A stretch of DNA of 10,058 bases. It comes from an uncultured Oscillospiraceae bacterium (GTDB lineage: Bacteria > Bacillota > Clostridia > Oscillospirales > Oscillospiraceae). The notes under the pieces are model-generated. The model was not told the origin of the DNA and searched no databases. It saw only the letters and a list, made by a program, of their open reading frames with translations. A program made the position numbers and the translations under genes. This document shows, one piece after another, positions 1 through 7,464 of the stretch; positions within the stretch are counted from its first letter, which is position 1, and each line of letters begins with the position of its first letter. Location: NCBI GenBank assembly GCA_944385305.1, contig CALWWS010000089.1:1-10058 (forward strand). Direction: 5' to 3'.

Positions 1-215
1 AAGGCCCCCTGCCGGGCGGCGTCCCGCAGGAACTCCTCCCGGAAGGCGGCCCCCTTGCACACAAAGAGAGTGCCGGGAATGACCTTCCGGCTGTCGCAGG
101 ACACCAGGGCCACCGGTCGGGTCAGATCCGCCCCCAGGGGAGCGCGCTGGGTGAGCAGATCGGCGCGGAGGAGCAGCTGATAGTAGTCCCCCAGGGGAAG
201 ACGAGGTGGATTCAC
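1..215 (-). CDS. Mur ligase family protein (MurE-like UDP-MurNAc-peptide synthetase), N-terminal part
   Basis: The reverse strand encodes the first 71 residues of a protein that runs off the left edge. Residues 41-58 read DSRKVIPGTLFVCKGAAF, the conserved pattern of the N-terminal UDP-binding domain of Mur ligases (MurE/MurF type: DSR, PG, LF). These ATP-dependent cytoplasmic enzymes add an amino acid or dipeptide to UDP-MurNAc-peptide. The catalytic P-loop and the motif choosing L-Lys or meso-DAP lie outside the window, so the substrate is unknown. The start chosen is GTG at 215, because TAAGGCGGTGA (231..221) is a near-perfect Shine-Dalgarno sequence 5 nt upstream. The in-frame GTG at 224 lies inside that site. 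It is the last visible gene of the recJ-rel operon, 43 nt after the racemase, which suggests it works with the D-amino-acid enzymes. It could be a paralogue rather than the housekeeping MurE. The family call is fairly secure; the exact reaction is not. Confidence 0.82.
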   Translation of the reverse strand, partial: MNPPRLPLGDYYQLLLRADLLTQRAPLGADLTRPVALVSCDSRKVIPGTLFVCKGAAFREEFLRDAARQGA

Positions 216-220
216 AGACT

Positions 221-231
221 TCACCGCCTTA
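221..231 (-). promoter_or_regulatory. Shine-Dalgarno site that fixes the Mur ligase start
   Basis: On the minus strand TAAGGCGGTGA differs by one base from TAAGGAGGTGA, the full complement of the 16S rRNA 3' end. It contains the upstream in-frame GTG (224) and is followed after AGTCT by GTG at 215, which is the expected spacing. Confidence 0.65.
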
Positions 232-258
232 CTGGTGCAGATTCTATGCCGCCCGGAG

Positions 259-963
259 CTATACCATGCGCAGCTTGTAGCCGCAGGCGGTGATGCACGC
301 CTGGGCCAGCACGTCCATGGCGTCCAGGTAGTAGTCGGGCAGGCTGTGGTAGGTGCGGTAGACGGACAGCTCGGTGCAGGCCAGAATGCCCCCGTCGCAA
401 CCCGCACCCCGCAGCCAGCGGTCGATGGCGGCGAACTTCTCCCGGCTGCCCTTCTCGCCCCGCTTGATCTCCTCGTAGATGACGCTCATCACGATTTTCT
501 GGATCTCCGCCGGGGGGGCCACCCCCTCCAGCCCCTGGGCGGCGCACTCCCGCTGGTAGATCCCGGTCTGAATGGTGCCGTCGGTGGCCAGAATACCCAC
601 CCGGTGCCATCCCTCCGCCCGGGCGGCCTCCACCGCCCGGCGGGGCATGTGGATGATGGGGATGGTCAGCTCCTCCTGGAGCTTGTCGGCAAAGTAGTGG
701 GAGGTGTTGCACGGAATGGCCAGCACGGTGCAGCCGCTGCGCTCCAGCAGCCTGGCGTCCTCCCGCAGCCGCCGGTAGCAGCCCTGGGCGTCTCCCCCCA
801 GGATGGCGGTGGTGCGGTCGGGCATGGCGGTGTCGCTGAGGATGAGGGTGGGCAGGTGCTCCTGGTCGCAGGCGGCGTCGGTGCGGTCCAGAATCCGCTG
901 GTAGAAGTCCTGGGTGGCCTGGGGCCCCATGCCGCCCAGAATGCCGAGGCGCTGTTCCGTCAT
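259..963 (-). CDS. Aspartate/glutamate racemase family protein (probable aspartate racemase)
   Basis: This is a 234-residue cytoplasmic enzyme of the PLP-independent Asp/Glu racemase family, which interconverts L- and D-amino acids with two cysteines acting as acid and base. The N-terminus has GILGGMGP (residues 7-14), typical of aspartate racemases. The catalytic cysteines are visible as C85 in PCNTSH and C196 in ACTELS. The length is usual for the family. The start ATG at 963 overlaps the stop of the upstream ligase as ATGA (963..960), and GGAGAAGG lies just upstream. A longer open frame runs to 1164, but that part only shadows the ligase gene and has no family similarity. Its position directly after a D-aspartate-ligase-like gene suggests it supplies D-Asp for that ligase. 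D-Glu or another acidic amino acid cannot be excluded from sequence alone. Confidence 0.9.
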   Translation of the reverse strand: MTEQRLGILGGMGPQATQDFYQRILDRTDAACDQEHLPTLILSDTAMPDRTTAILGGDAQGCYRRLREDARLLERSGCTVLAIPCNTSHYFADKLQEELTIPIIHMPRRAVEAARAEGWHRVGILATDGTIQTGIYQRECAAQGLEGVAPPAEIQKIVMSVIYEEIKRGEKGSREKFAAIDRWLRGAGCDGGILACTELSVYRTYHSLPDYYLDAMDVLAQACITACGYKLRMV

Positions 964-2168
964 TTTACCTTCTCCATGCTCTGGGCGTACCACTCCACGT
1001 ACCGCTTCTGGCCCCGGCTGATGCGCAGCTTGTGCATCAGGCCGTTGTCCGGGCCGTAGAACAGGGGGTTGACCGAGGCGCCCGCCCCGTCCAGCGCCCG
1101 CATCTCCTGGTGGTACTTGGGGTTGACGTAGTCGTAGGCCACCTGCTTGGGAATCACCCACCACAGGTGGCGGTTTTTCGTGACGGTCAGCTCACAGGGC
1201 TTGCCCTCAATGCGATCCTCCACCAGGTATCTGGCCAGGTTGTACCCCGCGCCGGTGACGTAGAAGTTGCTGCGGCCCTGGCGGCAGTTGATCTCAAAGG
1301 CCTTGAACTTCCCGTCCCGCTGGTCGTATTTGATGTCGAAGTTGGAAAAGCCGGTAAAGCCGATAGCCTCCAGAAAGCCCCGCAGCTTCTCACACAGCTC
1401 GGGCTCGGGCTCGGTGATGATCACCGCGTGGTTGCCGATGGCGTGGGCGGTGTGCTCCTCCAGCAGCACGTGCCCCACGCACATCAGGCGCACCTTGCCG
1501 TCGGCCCCGGAGTAGTTGGTCACCACCCGCATGTAGCTGTCGTCCCCCGGAATGAAGTCCTGGAGGATGAGGGAGTCCTCGTACCCGGCGTTGTAAATGT
1601 CGTCAATGACCTGGTCCACCTCCTCCCGGGTCTGGAGGACGTAGGCCTTCTTCTGGGTGGGGAAGGGGTGCTTCCAGTAGGTGTCCGACTCGGCGGGCTT
1701 GACCACAAAGGGGCCGTCAAAGGGCAGGGTGAAGTCGTGGCCCATGCCCTTGTGGTAGACCACGGTGGCCGGGTGGTCGATGCCGTACCGGTCGCACAGC
1801 TGGTAGAACTTCTCCTTGTGGATCAGGGTCTCCAGCAGCTCCAGATTAACATAGGGGGCGATGACATTCTCCGGGTAGCGGGGCAGATTGGCGGAGATGG
1901 CGTTGAGGTAGTTGTCCCCGCAGCCCAGCACCAGGATCTTCTTGTCCGGGTGGCTTCTGGCCACCTGGGTCACATTCTCCAGCACCACGTCCACCCGGTC
2001 GTTGTTCTCCCGCACCCGGTAGTCGATGATCTTGCTGCCTGCGCACACGCTGGCCGGGAACATGCCGAAGACAATGCTCTTCACCCCGTAGGCCTCGTGA
2101 AAGGCGCGGGCCATGCTGTAGGCGTTGATGTCCGCCCCCAGCAGCACGGGAATAAACTCAGTTTCCAT
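960..2168 (-). CDS. ATP-grasp carboxylate-amine ligase, D-aspartate ligase (Asl) type
   Basis: This 402-residue protein resembles along its whole length, as I recall that family, the D-aspartate ligase Aslfm of Enterococcus faecium. That enzyme uses ATP to join the beta-carboxyl of D-Asp to the side-chain amine of L-Lys in UDP-MurNAc-pentapeptide, the precursor of D-Asp/D-Asn cross-bridges. Shared blocks are LGADINAYSMARAF (10-23), the ATP-grasp lysine in FVVKPA (154-159), LQDFIPGDDSYMR (202-214) and the metal/ATP motif FEINCRQGRSNF (291-302). Length matches the family (about 400). The start ATG at 2168 lies inside the end of the preceding 69-aa gene (11-nt overlap), with a G-rich weak ribosome binding site, suggesting translational coupling. 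The racemase follows with a 4-nt overlap. The fold and family are secure. D-Asp as substrate and peptidoglycan as target are inferred from homology and neighbours; a different acidic amino acid is possible. Confidence 0.87.
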   Translation of the reverse strand: METEFIPVLLGADINAYSMARAFHEAYGVKSIVFGMFPASVCAGSKIIDYRVRENNDRVDVVLENVTQVARSHPDKKILVLGCGDNYLNAISANLPRYPENVIAPYVNLELLETLIHKEKFYQLCDRYGIDHPATVVYHKGMGHDFTLPFDGPFVVKPAESDTYWKHPFPTQKKAYVLQTREEVDQVIDDIYNAGYEDSLILQDFIPGDDSYMRVVTNYSGADGKVRLMCVGHVLLEEHTAHAIGNHAVIITEPEPELCEKLRGFLEAIGFTGFSNFDIKYDQRDGKFKAFEINCRQGRSNFYVTGAGYNLARYLVEDRIEGKPCELTVTKNRHLWWVIPKQVAYDYVNPKYHQEMRALDGAGASVNPLFYGPDNGLMHKLRISRGQKRYVEWYAQSMEKVK

Positions 2169-2367
2169 TTTGAAACGCCCCCTGAAAGCGAATTTCGTAC
2201 CAGCTGTCCCCCAAGGGGCGCACCTGGCTGGCGGGGTAGTCGGCGGCCAGGCGACGGGCCTGCTCGCTGGAGAGGCGCAGCTCCCGCACGCCGATCTCTC
2301 CCCCGCAGAAGCACTCGGACACCAGCCGATCCAGGCCGGGGTCGGTGGGATTGATTTGGTTTGTCAT
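2158..2367 (-). CDS. Small conserved-looking protein of unknown function (69 aa)
   Basis: I do not recognise this protein. The case for a real gene is positional: an ideal Shine-Dalgarno AAGGAG (2380..2375) sits 7 nt before the ATG at 2367, it begins 30 nt after rel, and its stop overlaps the ligase start by 11 nt. The product is soluble-looking, with no membrane segment or signal peptide. It has a CFC motif (C19, C21), a charged probable helix (ELRLSSEQARRLAADYP, 29-45) and a C-terminal stretch with SWYEIRFQG (55-63) that could be a beta strand. The layout suggests a small alpha/beta fold. It may be a companion of the D-amino-acid ligase module or just a coupling leader; the sequence does not decide. 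Confidence 0.72.
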   Translation of the reverse strand: MTNQINPTDPGLDRLVSECFCGGEIGVRELRLSSEQARRLAADYPASQVRPLGDSWYEIRFQGAFQNGN

Positions 2368-2397
2368 GGTCGTTCTCCTTTGGATGCCCCCGGATGT

Positions 2398-4626
2398 TTA
2401 TCCGGCGGCCCGCTTCACCTGGTAGACTCCCTGGATCTGGCCCAGGCGGTTGATAACCCCGGTGAGCTCCGTCTGGTTTTTGACCTCCAGCACAATGTTC
2501 ACATTGGCATATCCATCGGGCATGGAGCGGGCGGACAGGCTGTTGGTCTTCACCTTGGCCGCCGAGAGAGCCATGGCCACGTCCAGGGTGAGCCCGTCCC
2601 GGTCCTTGGCCGCAATCTCCAGAGAGGTCTGGTAGCTGGCCAGCTCTCCCTCCGCCCAGGCCACCTTAATCCAGCGTCCCGCCTCCTCCGGCCTGCGCCG
2701 CTCAGGCGCGGCGTTGGGGCAGTCCGCCCGGTGCACCGACACGCCGAAGCCCCGGGTGATAAAGCCCACCACCGGGTCACCAGGCACCGGGGTACAGCAC
2801 TTGGCAAACTTCACCAGGCAGTTGTCCAGCCCCTCCACGATAATCCCCGACTCGTTGTGCTTGCCCGGCTTGGCGGCGGGGACGGGAATGGAGCCGGTGG
2901 CAGGGTGAATGGCGGCCTCCTGGGCCATCTGCTCGGCGGCGGCGTGCTCGGCCTGCACCCGGTTGAGCCGGGTCATCTCGTCCTTAACCCGCACCACAGC
3001 CTTCTGGGCGGGCATGCCACTGTACCCGATGGCGGCATAGAGCTCGTCCAGGGTGCCGAAGCGCAGCTTCTTGAGAATAAAGGGGAGCACATCCTCCGCC
3101 GTAATGATGGCCAGGGAGAGCCCCACGTGCTTGAGCTCCGACTCAAAGGCGGAGCGGCCGGTGGCAATGTTCTCCTCCCGCCGTTCCTTCTTGAACCACT
3201 GGCGGATCTTGTTGCGGGCCTCGTTGGACTTGCAGATCTTCATCCAGTCCCGGCTGGGGCCGTGGGCGTTTTTGGAGGTAATGACCTCCACAATGTCACC
3301 GTTTTTCAGGGGGGTGTCAAAGGTGACGATGCGCCCGTTCACCTTGGCCCCCGTCATGTGGTTGCCCACGGCGGAGTGGATGTTGTAGGCAAAGTCGATG
3401 GGGGTGGCCCCGGCGGGCAGGTTGATCACATCTCCACGGGGGGTAAAGACGAACACCTCGTCGGCAAAGAGATCCACCCGCATGGTGCGGACAAATTCCT
3501 CGGCGTCAATATCCTGCTGGCTCTCCAGCAGCTTGCGCACCCACTCAAAGGCCTCCTCCGTGCCCAGCTTGGCGTTGGCCATGCCCTGTTTGTACTTCCA
3601 GTGGGCGGCGATGCCGTACTCGGCGGTGTGGTGCATATCCCAGGTGCGAATCTGTACCTCGAAGGGAATGCCCTCCCGGCCGATGACCGTGGTGTGCAGG
3701 GACTGGTAGCCGTTGGGCTTGGGGGTGCCGATATAGTCCTTGAACCGGCCCAGCACCGGCTTGAACAGGTCGTGGATCACACCCAGCACGTTGTAGCAGG
3801 AGGCGATGTCGTCCACAATCACCCGGAAGGCGTAGAGGTCGAAGATCTCGTCCATGGTCTTGTTCTGGGCGTACATCTTGCGGTAGATGGAGTAGACGTG
3901 CTTCACCCGGCCATACACCGTGCAGTGGATGCCCTCCTCGTCCACCCGCTCCTGGATCTTCTTCTGGATGGAGACCATAAACTCCTCGTGGGCGGAGGAG
4001 CGCACCGCCAGCTCATCGGAGATCTCCTTGTAGCCGATGGGGTCCAGGTATTTCAGAGAGGTGTCCTCCAGCTCCCACTTGATGCGCTGCATGCCCAGCC
4101 GGTGGGCAATGGGAGCGTAGATCTCCATGGTCTCCAGGGCTTTCTCCTTCTGCTTGCGCACGCTTTGATAGTTCATGGTGCGCATGTTGTGCAGCCGGTC
4201 GCAGATCTTGATGAGGATCACCCGGATGTCCTTGGCCATGGCCATGAGCATCTTACGCAGGTTTTCCATCTGCTCCTCTTCCTTGGAGGTGTACTGCACT
4301 CTGGTCAGCTTGGTAACTCCCTCCACCAGGTCGGCCACCGTGCTGCCGAAGAGCTTGGCGATCTCCTCGTGGGTGGCGCCGGTGTCCTCAATGCAGTCGT
4401 GGAGCAGCGCGGCGATGATGGAGTCCACATCCAGCTCCAGATCCGCCACAATCTCCGCCACCGCCAGGGGGTGGGTGATATAGGGCGAGCCGTCCTTGCG
4501 CAGCTGCCCGGAGTGGGCGTTGTCCGCGTAGTTGAACGCGGAGAACAGACGCTGGGTGTCCAGCGCCGGGTTATACTCCTTTATCTTGTCCTCCAGCGCC
4601 TGATAGCGCTCCAGGATTGGATCCAT
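2398..4626 (-). CDS. rel: Bifunctional (p)ppGpp synthetase/hydrolase Rel
   Basis: This 742-residue Rel/SpoT-type enzyme makes and degrades (p)ppGpp in the stringent response and acts on ribosomes. Numbering is from the ATG at 4626. The hydrolase domain keeps the metal and catalytic residues H52, H76-D77, E80-D81 and D143. The synthetase domain keeps RFKD (294-297), the signature of bifunctional enzymes, plus D263 and E323. A TGS domain follows (about 384-446), then the helical region, the zinc-finger/RIS part with CCTP (610-613) and C636, and a C-terminal ACT domain (about 664-742). No key residue is missing, so both activities are expected. The ATG is preferred over the in-frame GTG at 4638 because that GTG forms the end of the Shine-Dalgarno site AGGAGGTG (4643..4636), which is 9 nt from the ATG. 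It is 36 nt downstream of recJ, in the same unit. Confidence 0.97.
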   Translation of the reverse strand: MDPILERYQALEDKIKEYNPALDTQRLFSAFNYADNAHSGQLRKDGSPYITHPLAVAEIVADLELDVDSIIAALLHDCIEDTGATHEEIAKLFGSTVADLVEGVTKLTRVQYTSKEEEQMENLRKMLMAMAKDIRVILIKICDRLHNMRTMNYQSVRKQKEKALETMEIYAPIAHRLGMQRIKWELEDTSLKYLDPIGYKEISDELAVRSSAHEEFMVSIQKKIQERVDEEGIHCTVYGRVKHVYSIYRKMYAQNKTMDEIFDLYAFRVIVDDIASCYNVLGVIHDLFKPVLGRFKDYIGTPKPNGYQSLHTTVIGREGIPFEVQIRTWDMHHTAEYGIAAHWKYKQGMANAKLGTEEAFEWVRKLLESQQDIDAEEFVRTMRVDLFADEVFVFTPRGDVINLPAGATPIDFAYNIHSAVGNHMTGAKVNGRIVTFDTPLKNGDIVEVITSKNAHGPSRDWMKICKSNEARNKIRQWFKKERREENIATGRSAFESELKHVGLSLAIITAEDVLPFILKKLRFGTLDELYAAIGYSGMPAQKAVVRVKDEMTRLNRVQAEHAAAEQMAQEAAIHPATGSIPVPAAKPGKHNESGIIVEGLDNCLVKFAKCCTPVPGDPVVGFITRGFGVSVHRADCPNAAPERRRPEEAGRWIKVAWAEGELASYQTSLEIAAKDRDGLTLDVAMALSAAKVKTNSLSARSMPDGYANVNIVLEVKNQTELTGVINRLGQIQGVYQVKRAAG

Positions 4627-4635
4627 ACTGTGGGG

Positions 4636-4643
4636 CACCTCCT
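4636..4643 (-). promoter_or_regulatory. Shine-Dalgarno site that fixes the rel start
   Basis: AGGAGGTG on the minus strand lies 9 nt before ATG 4626. Its last GTG would be the start codon of a 4-residue-longer reading, which would have no ribosome binding site of its own. Confidence 0.7.
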
Positions 4644-4662
4644 GCCCGTGGGCATCCGCATT

Positions 4663-6729
4663 TTATTCCAGGATGCTCTGTAAATTTTTAATAATGCGGG
4701 ACTCATTCAAATCCACCTTACCCTCCACGGCGCACAGGTGGATGCGCAGCCGGTCGGCGGTGCGCTCCATGCGGATGAGGCCCCGTTCGTGAAAGACCTC
4801 CAGGCACACCATCACCCGTACTCCGGCCCCCCGCCGCCCACAGGCGTGGGAGAGATTGCGCACCAGCCGGGGGGCGCTCTCCTCAATAGGTCCGGGCGCG
4901 GCCCTGCCCTTCAGGTAGCGCCAGAGGTCCACAAACTCCTCCCGGCTGGGCAGCAGCGCCCTGGCCTCCCGCCGGGTGAGGGGCTCGGCCCGGCAGAATT
5001 TTTCATACAGGGCACGCTCGGCCTGAGCCCGGGTGAGGGCGGGGCGCAGATCACACACCTGCAGCTGCACCCCCCGCCAGCCCCGGTACTCGTTGATCTG
5101 TGGGGTAAAGGCCACGTCCACCCGATCCCCCGGCGCCAGGGCCGTCTGGGCCATGGTGGCGGAAAAAAAGATGGCGTCCAGGCTTCTGCCCCCCGCGCTC
5201 AGCTTCAGCTTCAGGTGCCTGCCGCCCCCAACCTCGGACAAAGCCGACACCGTACAGCCGGTGAGGGAAAACACCGGCTTGGGATTCCCTGCGCCGAAGG
5301 GCTCCAGCATATCCAGGCCCTCCACCCCCTCCAGGGTGAGCAGGTCCACATTCTCCACTTCACCGTCAATCTCCAGGGTGGAGACCATCTCCGCCCCGCC
5401 GGTGCGCAGGCGCACACACTCATTGATCCGCCGGGCAAAGGCGGGAATCTGACTCTCCTGAATGGTAAAGCCGGCGGCCAGCTCATGCCCGCCGAAGCCG
5501 TCCAGCAGATCGGCGCAGCTCTCCAGGGCGGCAAACAGGTTAAACCCACCGAAGGATCGGCACGATCCCTTCCCCCGCCCGTCCTGTAAGCAAATCATGA
5601 AAGCGGGGCAGGAGTAGCGCTCCGCCAGGCGGGAGGCCACAATGCCCACCACCCCCTGGTGCCAGTGCTCTCCGGAAAGCACCAGGGCGCTGCGCTCCTG
5701 GGCAGGCAGCTTCTCCACCCGGGTAATGCACTCGGCGTAGATCTCCGCCTCAATGGCCTGCCGCTCCCGGTTGAGATCACACAGGGCCCGGGCTAACTTC
5801 TCTCCCCGGGCGCTGTCCCGGGTGAGCAGCAGCTCAGCGGCCACCCCCGCCCGGCCCATCCGGCCGGAGGCGTTGATCCGGGGGGCCAGGGTGTACCCAA
5901 TGGCAGCGGAGGTCACCGGCCGGTCGGCCAGCCCCACCTCCTGCAGCAGGGCCCGCAGCCCCGGCCGGGAGGTGGTGCGCAGTGCCTCCAGCCCCAGGCG
6001 CACAATGGCCCGGTTCTCTCCCACCACCCGCATCACATCGGCCACCGTGCCGATGGCCGCCAGATCGGCGTACCGCTCCAGCACTTCCGCCTCCCCTGCC
6101 GGCCCGGCCAGGGCCATGGCCAGCTTGAGGGCCACTCCCACCCCCGCCAGGGACTTGAAGGGATAGGGGCAGCCGCACCGGTGGGGGTCCACCACCGCGG
6201 CTGCGGCGGGCAGCACCGGCTTGCACTCGTGGTGATCGGTGATAATCACATCCATGCCCAGCGTGCGGGCAAATTCCGTCTCCTCCACGGCGGTAATGCC
6301 GCAGTCCACCGTTACAATCAGGCTTACTCCCCGGGCGCGGAGGGCGGCCACCGCCTCCCGGTTAAGACCGTACCCCTCCTCCATCCGGTCGGGAATGTAG
6401 GAGAGCACCGTCCCTCCCATCCGCTCCAGGGCGTCGGTGAGCAGGCAGGTAGCGGTAATGCCGTCCACGTCGTAGTCCCCGTAGACCGCAATCTGCTCCC
6501 CCTCCTCCAGGGCGCGGCGCAGGCGTTCCACCGCCCTGTCCATGTCCCGCAGCGCCATCGGGTCGCCCAGCAGCTCCCGCCCGCTGGCCAGAAACTGCTC
6601 CGCCTTCTCCGCTGTGTCCAGGCCCCGGGCGCACAGGGTCATGGCCGCCAGGGGCGGAATTCCCGCCCCCTCCATCTCCGCACAGGCTCTGGGATTGGAT
6701 GCGGCCCAATTCCATTTTTGATACTTCAT
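4663..6729 (-). CDS. recJ: Single-stranded-DNA-specific 5'-3' exonuclease RecJ
   Basis: RecJ is a DHH-family nuclease that degrades single-stranded DNA 5' to 3' in recombination and mismatch/base-excision repair. In this 688-residue protein (numbered from the ATG) the manganese-binding motifs are present: YGDYDVDG (83-90), VDCG (141-144), TDHHE (164-168) and VDPH (180-183). The DHHA1 part has EHWHQGVVGIVASR (354-367) and the GGH motif (413-415) in GFGGHELAAGF. An OB-fold region follows at about 450-560. A C-terminal extension of about 120 residues, common in Firmicute RecJ, completes it. Start: GGGAGGAGG (6747..6739) is 9 nt from ATG 6729 and 3 nt from an in-frame GTG at 6735, so the ATG is preferred, although GTG remains possible. 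It is the first gene of the operon, under the promoter at 6776-6804. Confidence 0.96.
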   Translation of the reverse strand: MKYQKWNWAASNPRACAEMEGAGIPPLAAMTLCARGLDTAEKAEQFLASGRELLGDPMALRDMDRAVERLRRALEEGEQIAVYGDYDVDGITATCLLTDALERMGGTVLSYIPDRMEEGYGLNREAVAALRARGVSLIVTVDCGITAVEETEFARTLGMDVIITDHHECKPVLPAAAAVVDPHRCGCPYPFKSLAGVGVALKLAMALAGPAGEAEVLERYADLAAIGTVADVMRVVGENRAIVRLGLEALRTTSRPGLRALLQEVGLADRPVTSAAIGYTLAPRINASGRMGRAGVAAELLLTRDSARGEKLARALCDLNRERQAIEAEIYAECITRVEKLPAQERSALVLSGEHWHQGVVGIVASRLAERYSCPAFMICLQDGRGKGSCRSFGGFNLFAALESCADLLDGFGGHELAAGFTIQESQIPAFARRINECVRLRTGGAEMVSTLEIDGEVENVDLLTLEGVEGLDMLEPFGAGNPKPVFSLTGCTVSALSEVGGGRHLKLKLSAGGRSLDAIFFSATMAQTALAPGDRVDVAFTPQINEYRGWRGVQLQVCDLRPALTRAQAERALYEKFCRAEPLTRREARALLPSREEFVDLWRYLKGRAAPGPIEESAPRLVRNLSHACGRRGAGVRVMVCLEVFHERGLIRMERTADRLRIHLCAVEGKVDLNESRIIKNLQSILE

Positions 6730-6775
6730 GGGCACGCGCCTCCTCCCAGCATCTTACAAATCAAAATTACCCTTA

Positions 6776-6804
6776 ATTATACCAAATTTCGCTGTGTGTT
6801 ACAA
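6776..6804 (-). promoter_or_regulatory. Sigma-A type promoter of the recJ-rel-D-amino-acid operon
   Basis: On the minus strand TTGTAA (6804..6799) and a perfect TATAAT (6781..6776) are 17 nt apart. The -10 is preceded by TGG, an extended -10. It lies about 47 nt upstream of the recJ ATG, so the leader would be short. No other promoter is evident inside the operon. Confidence 0.8.
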
Positions 6805-6842
6805 GGCAATTCAAAAAATACCTGTGCTTTCCCCCTCCGGCG

Positions 6843-6871
6843 TTTACAATTACCCGAAAAAAGAGTATGCT
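6843..6871 (+). promoter_or_regulatory. Promoter of the nitroreductase gene
   Basis: TTTACA (6843-6848) and TATGCT (6866-6871) are 17 nt apart. The -35 matches the consensus at 5 of 6 bases and the -10 at 4 of 6. The predicted start of transcription, near 6878, leaves about 30 nt before the GTG. The site is divergent from the recJ promoter, with only 38 nt between the two -35 boxes. Confidence 0.6.
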
Positions 6872-6909
6872 GGAGGGCAGAAAATACGTGTTAAGGAGAG
6901 TGCTGCCCC

Positions 6910-7434
6910 GTGAAAACAACGCTTCAGAATTTAAAGGAACGCAGAAGCTGCCGCAGCTATCTGCCCGAGCAGATCACCGAGCAGGAGCTGGACGCCGTTC
7001 TGGAGGCGGGAGCCTACGCCCCCACCGGACGGGGCTTCCAGGCGCCGGTGCTGGTGGCTATCCAGGACCCGGCGCTTATCGCCCGGCTGGAGCGGCAGAA
7101 CGCCGCCATCATGGGCACGCCGGAGGGCAAGCCCTTCTACGGGGCCCCCACGGTGGTGGTGGTGCTGGCCGACAAGAGCCGCCCCACCTACCTCTATGAC
7201 GGCAGCTGTGCCATGTGCAACATGCTCAACGCCGCCCACGCCCTGGGCCTGGGCAGCTGCTGGATTCATCGTGCCAGGGAGGAGTTTGACTCCCCGGAGG
7301 GCAAGGCTCTGCTCAAAGAGTGGGGTCTGGAGGGGGAGTACGAGGGCATCGGCCACTGCCTGCTGGGCTATCCCGCCGGTGATCTCCCTGCCCCCCAGCC
7401 CAGGAAGGAGGGGCATATCCTCAAAATCAGATAG
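6910..7434 (+). CDS. Small nitroreductase-family FMN-dependent oxidoreductase
   Basis: This 174-residue protein belongs to the nitroreductase superfamily: usually homodimeric cytoplasmic flavoproteins that use NAD(P)H to reduce nitro compounds, quinones or other acceptors. Visible marks are the FMN-phosphate-binding RRSCRSY (11-17), [10 protein letters not shown] (37-46) in the place of the usual AP-S/T-G-x-x-x-Q loop, [10 protein letters not shown] (76-85), and [10 protein letters not shown] (113-122). The C-terminus ends in LKIR. The length is typical of the short clostridial branch. Translation starts at GTG 6910, with TAAGGAG (6892-6898) 11 nt upstream. An oddity is CAMC (C100, C103), where relatives I recall tend to have LVMG-like residues. 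It is monocistronic in appearance, followed by the separately promoted rpsO. The physiological substrate cannot be read from the sequence. Confidence 0.92.
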   Translation: MKTTLQNLKERRSCRSYLPEQITEQELDAVLEAGAYAPTGRGFQAPVLVAIQDPALIARLERQNAAIMGTPEGKPFYGAPTVVVVLADKSRPTYLYDGSCAMCNMLNAAHALGLGSCWIHRAREEFDSPEGKALLKEWGLEGEYEGIGHCLLGYPAGDLPAPQPRKEGHILKIR

Positions 7435-7464
7435 TTTCTTTCTCCCCTGTCGCTTTGACGCATA

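Noticed and set aside
235-1059. Plus-strand open frame over the racemase, and the similar one at 1032..2354 over the ligase
   Set aside because: Both are antisense shadows with biased composition and no ribosome binding site; the minus-strand genes have catalytic motifs and coupled starts.
964-1164. N-terminal extension of the racemase reading frame
   Set aside because: The extension overlaps the ligase coding region and is G/P/R-rich, while family similarity begins exactly at the ATG at 963, which has its own ribosome binding site.
2125-4683. An 852-residue open frame on the plus strand antisense to rel
   Set aside because: It is a shadow in GC-rich DNA: low-complexity composition rich in G, V, H and L, no recognisable domain, and rel on the other strand is unmistakable.
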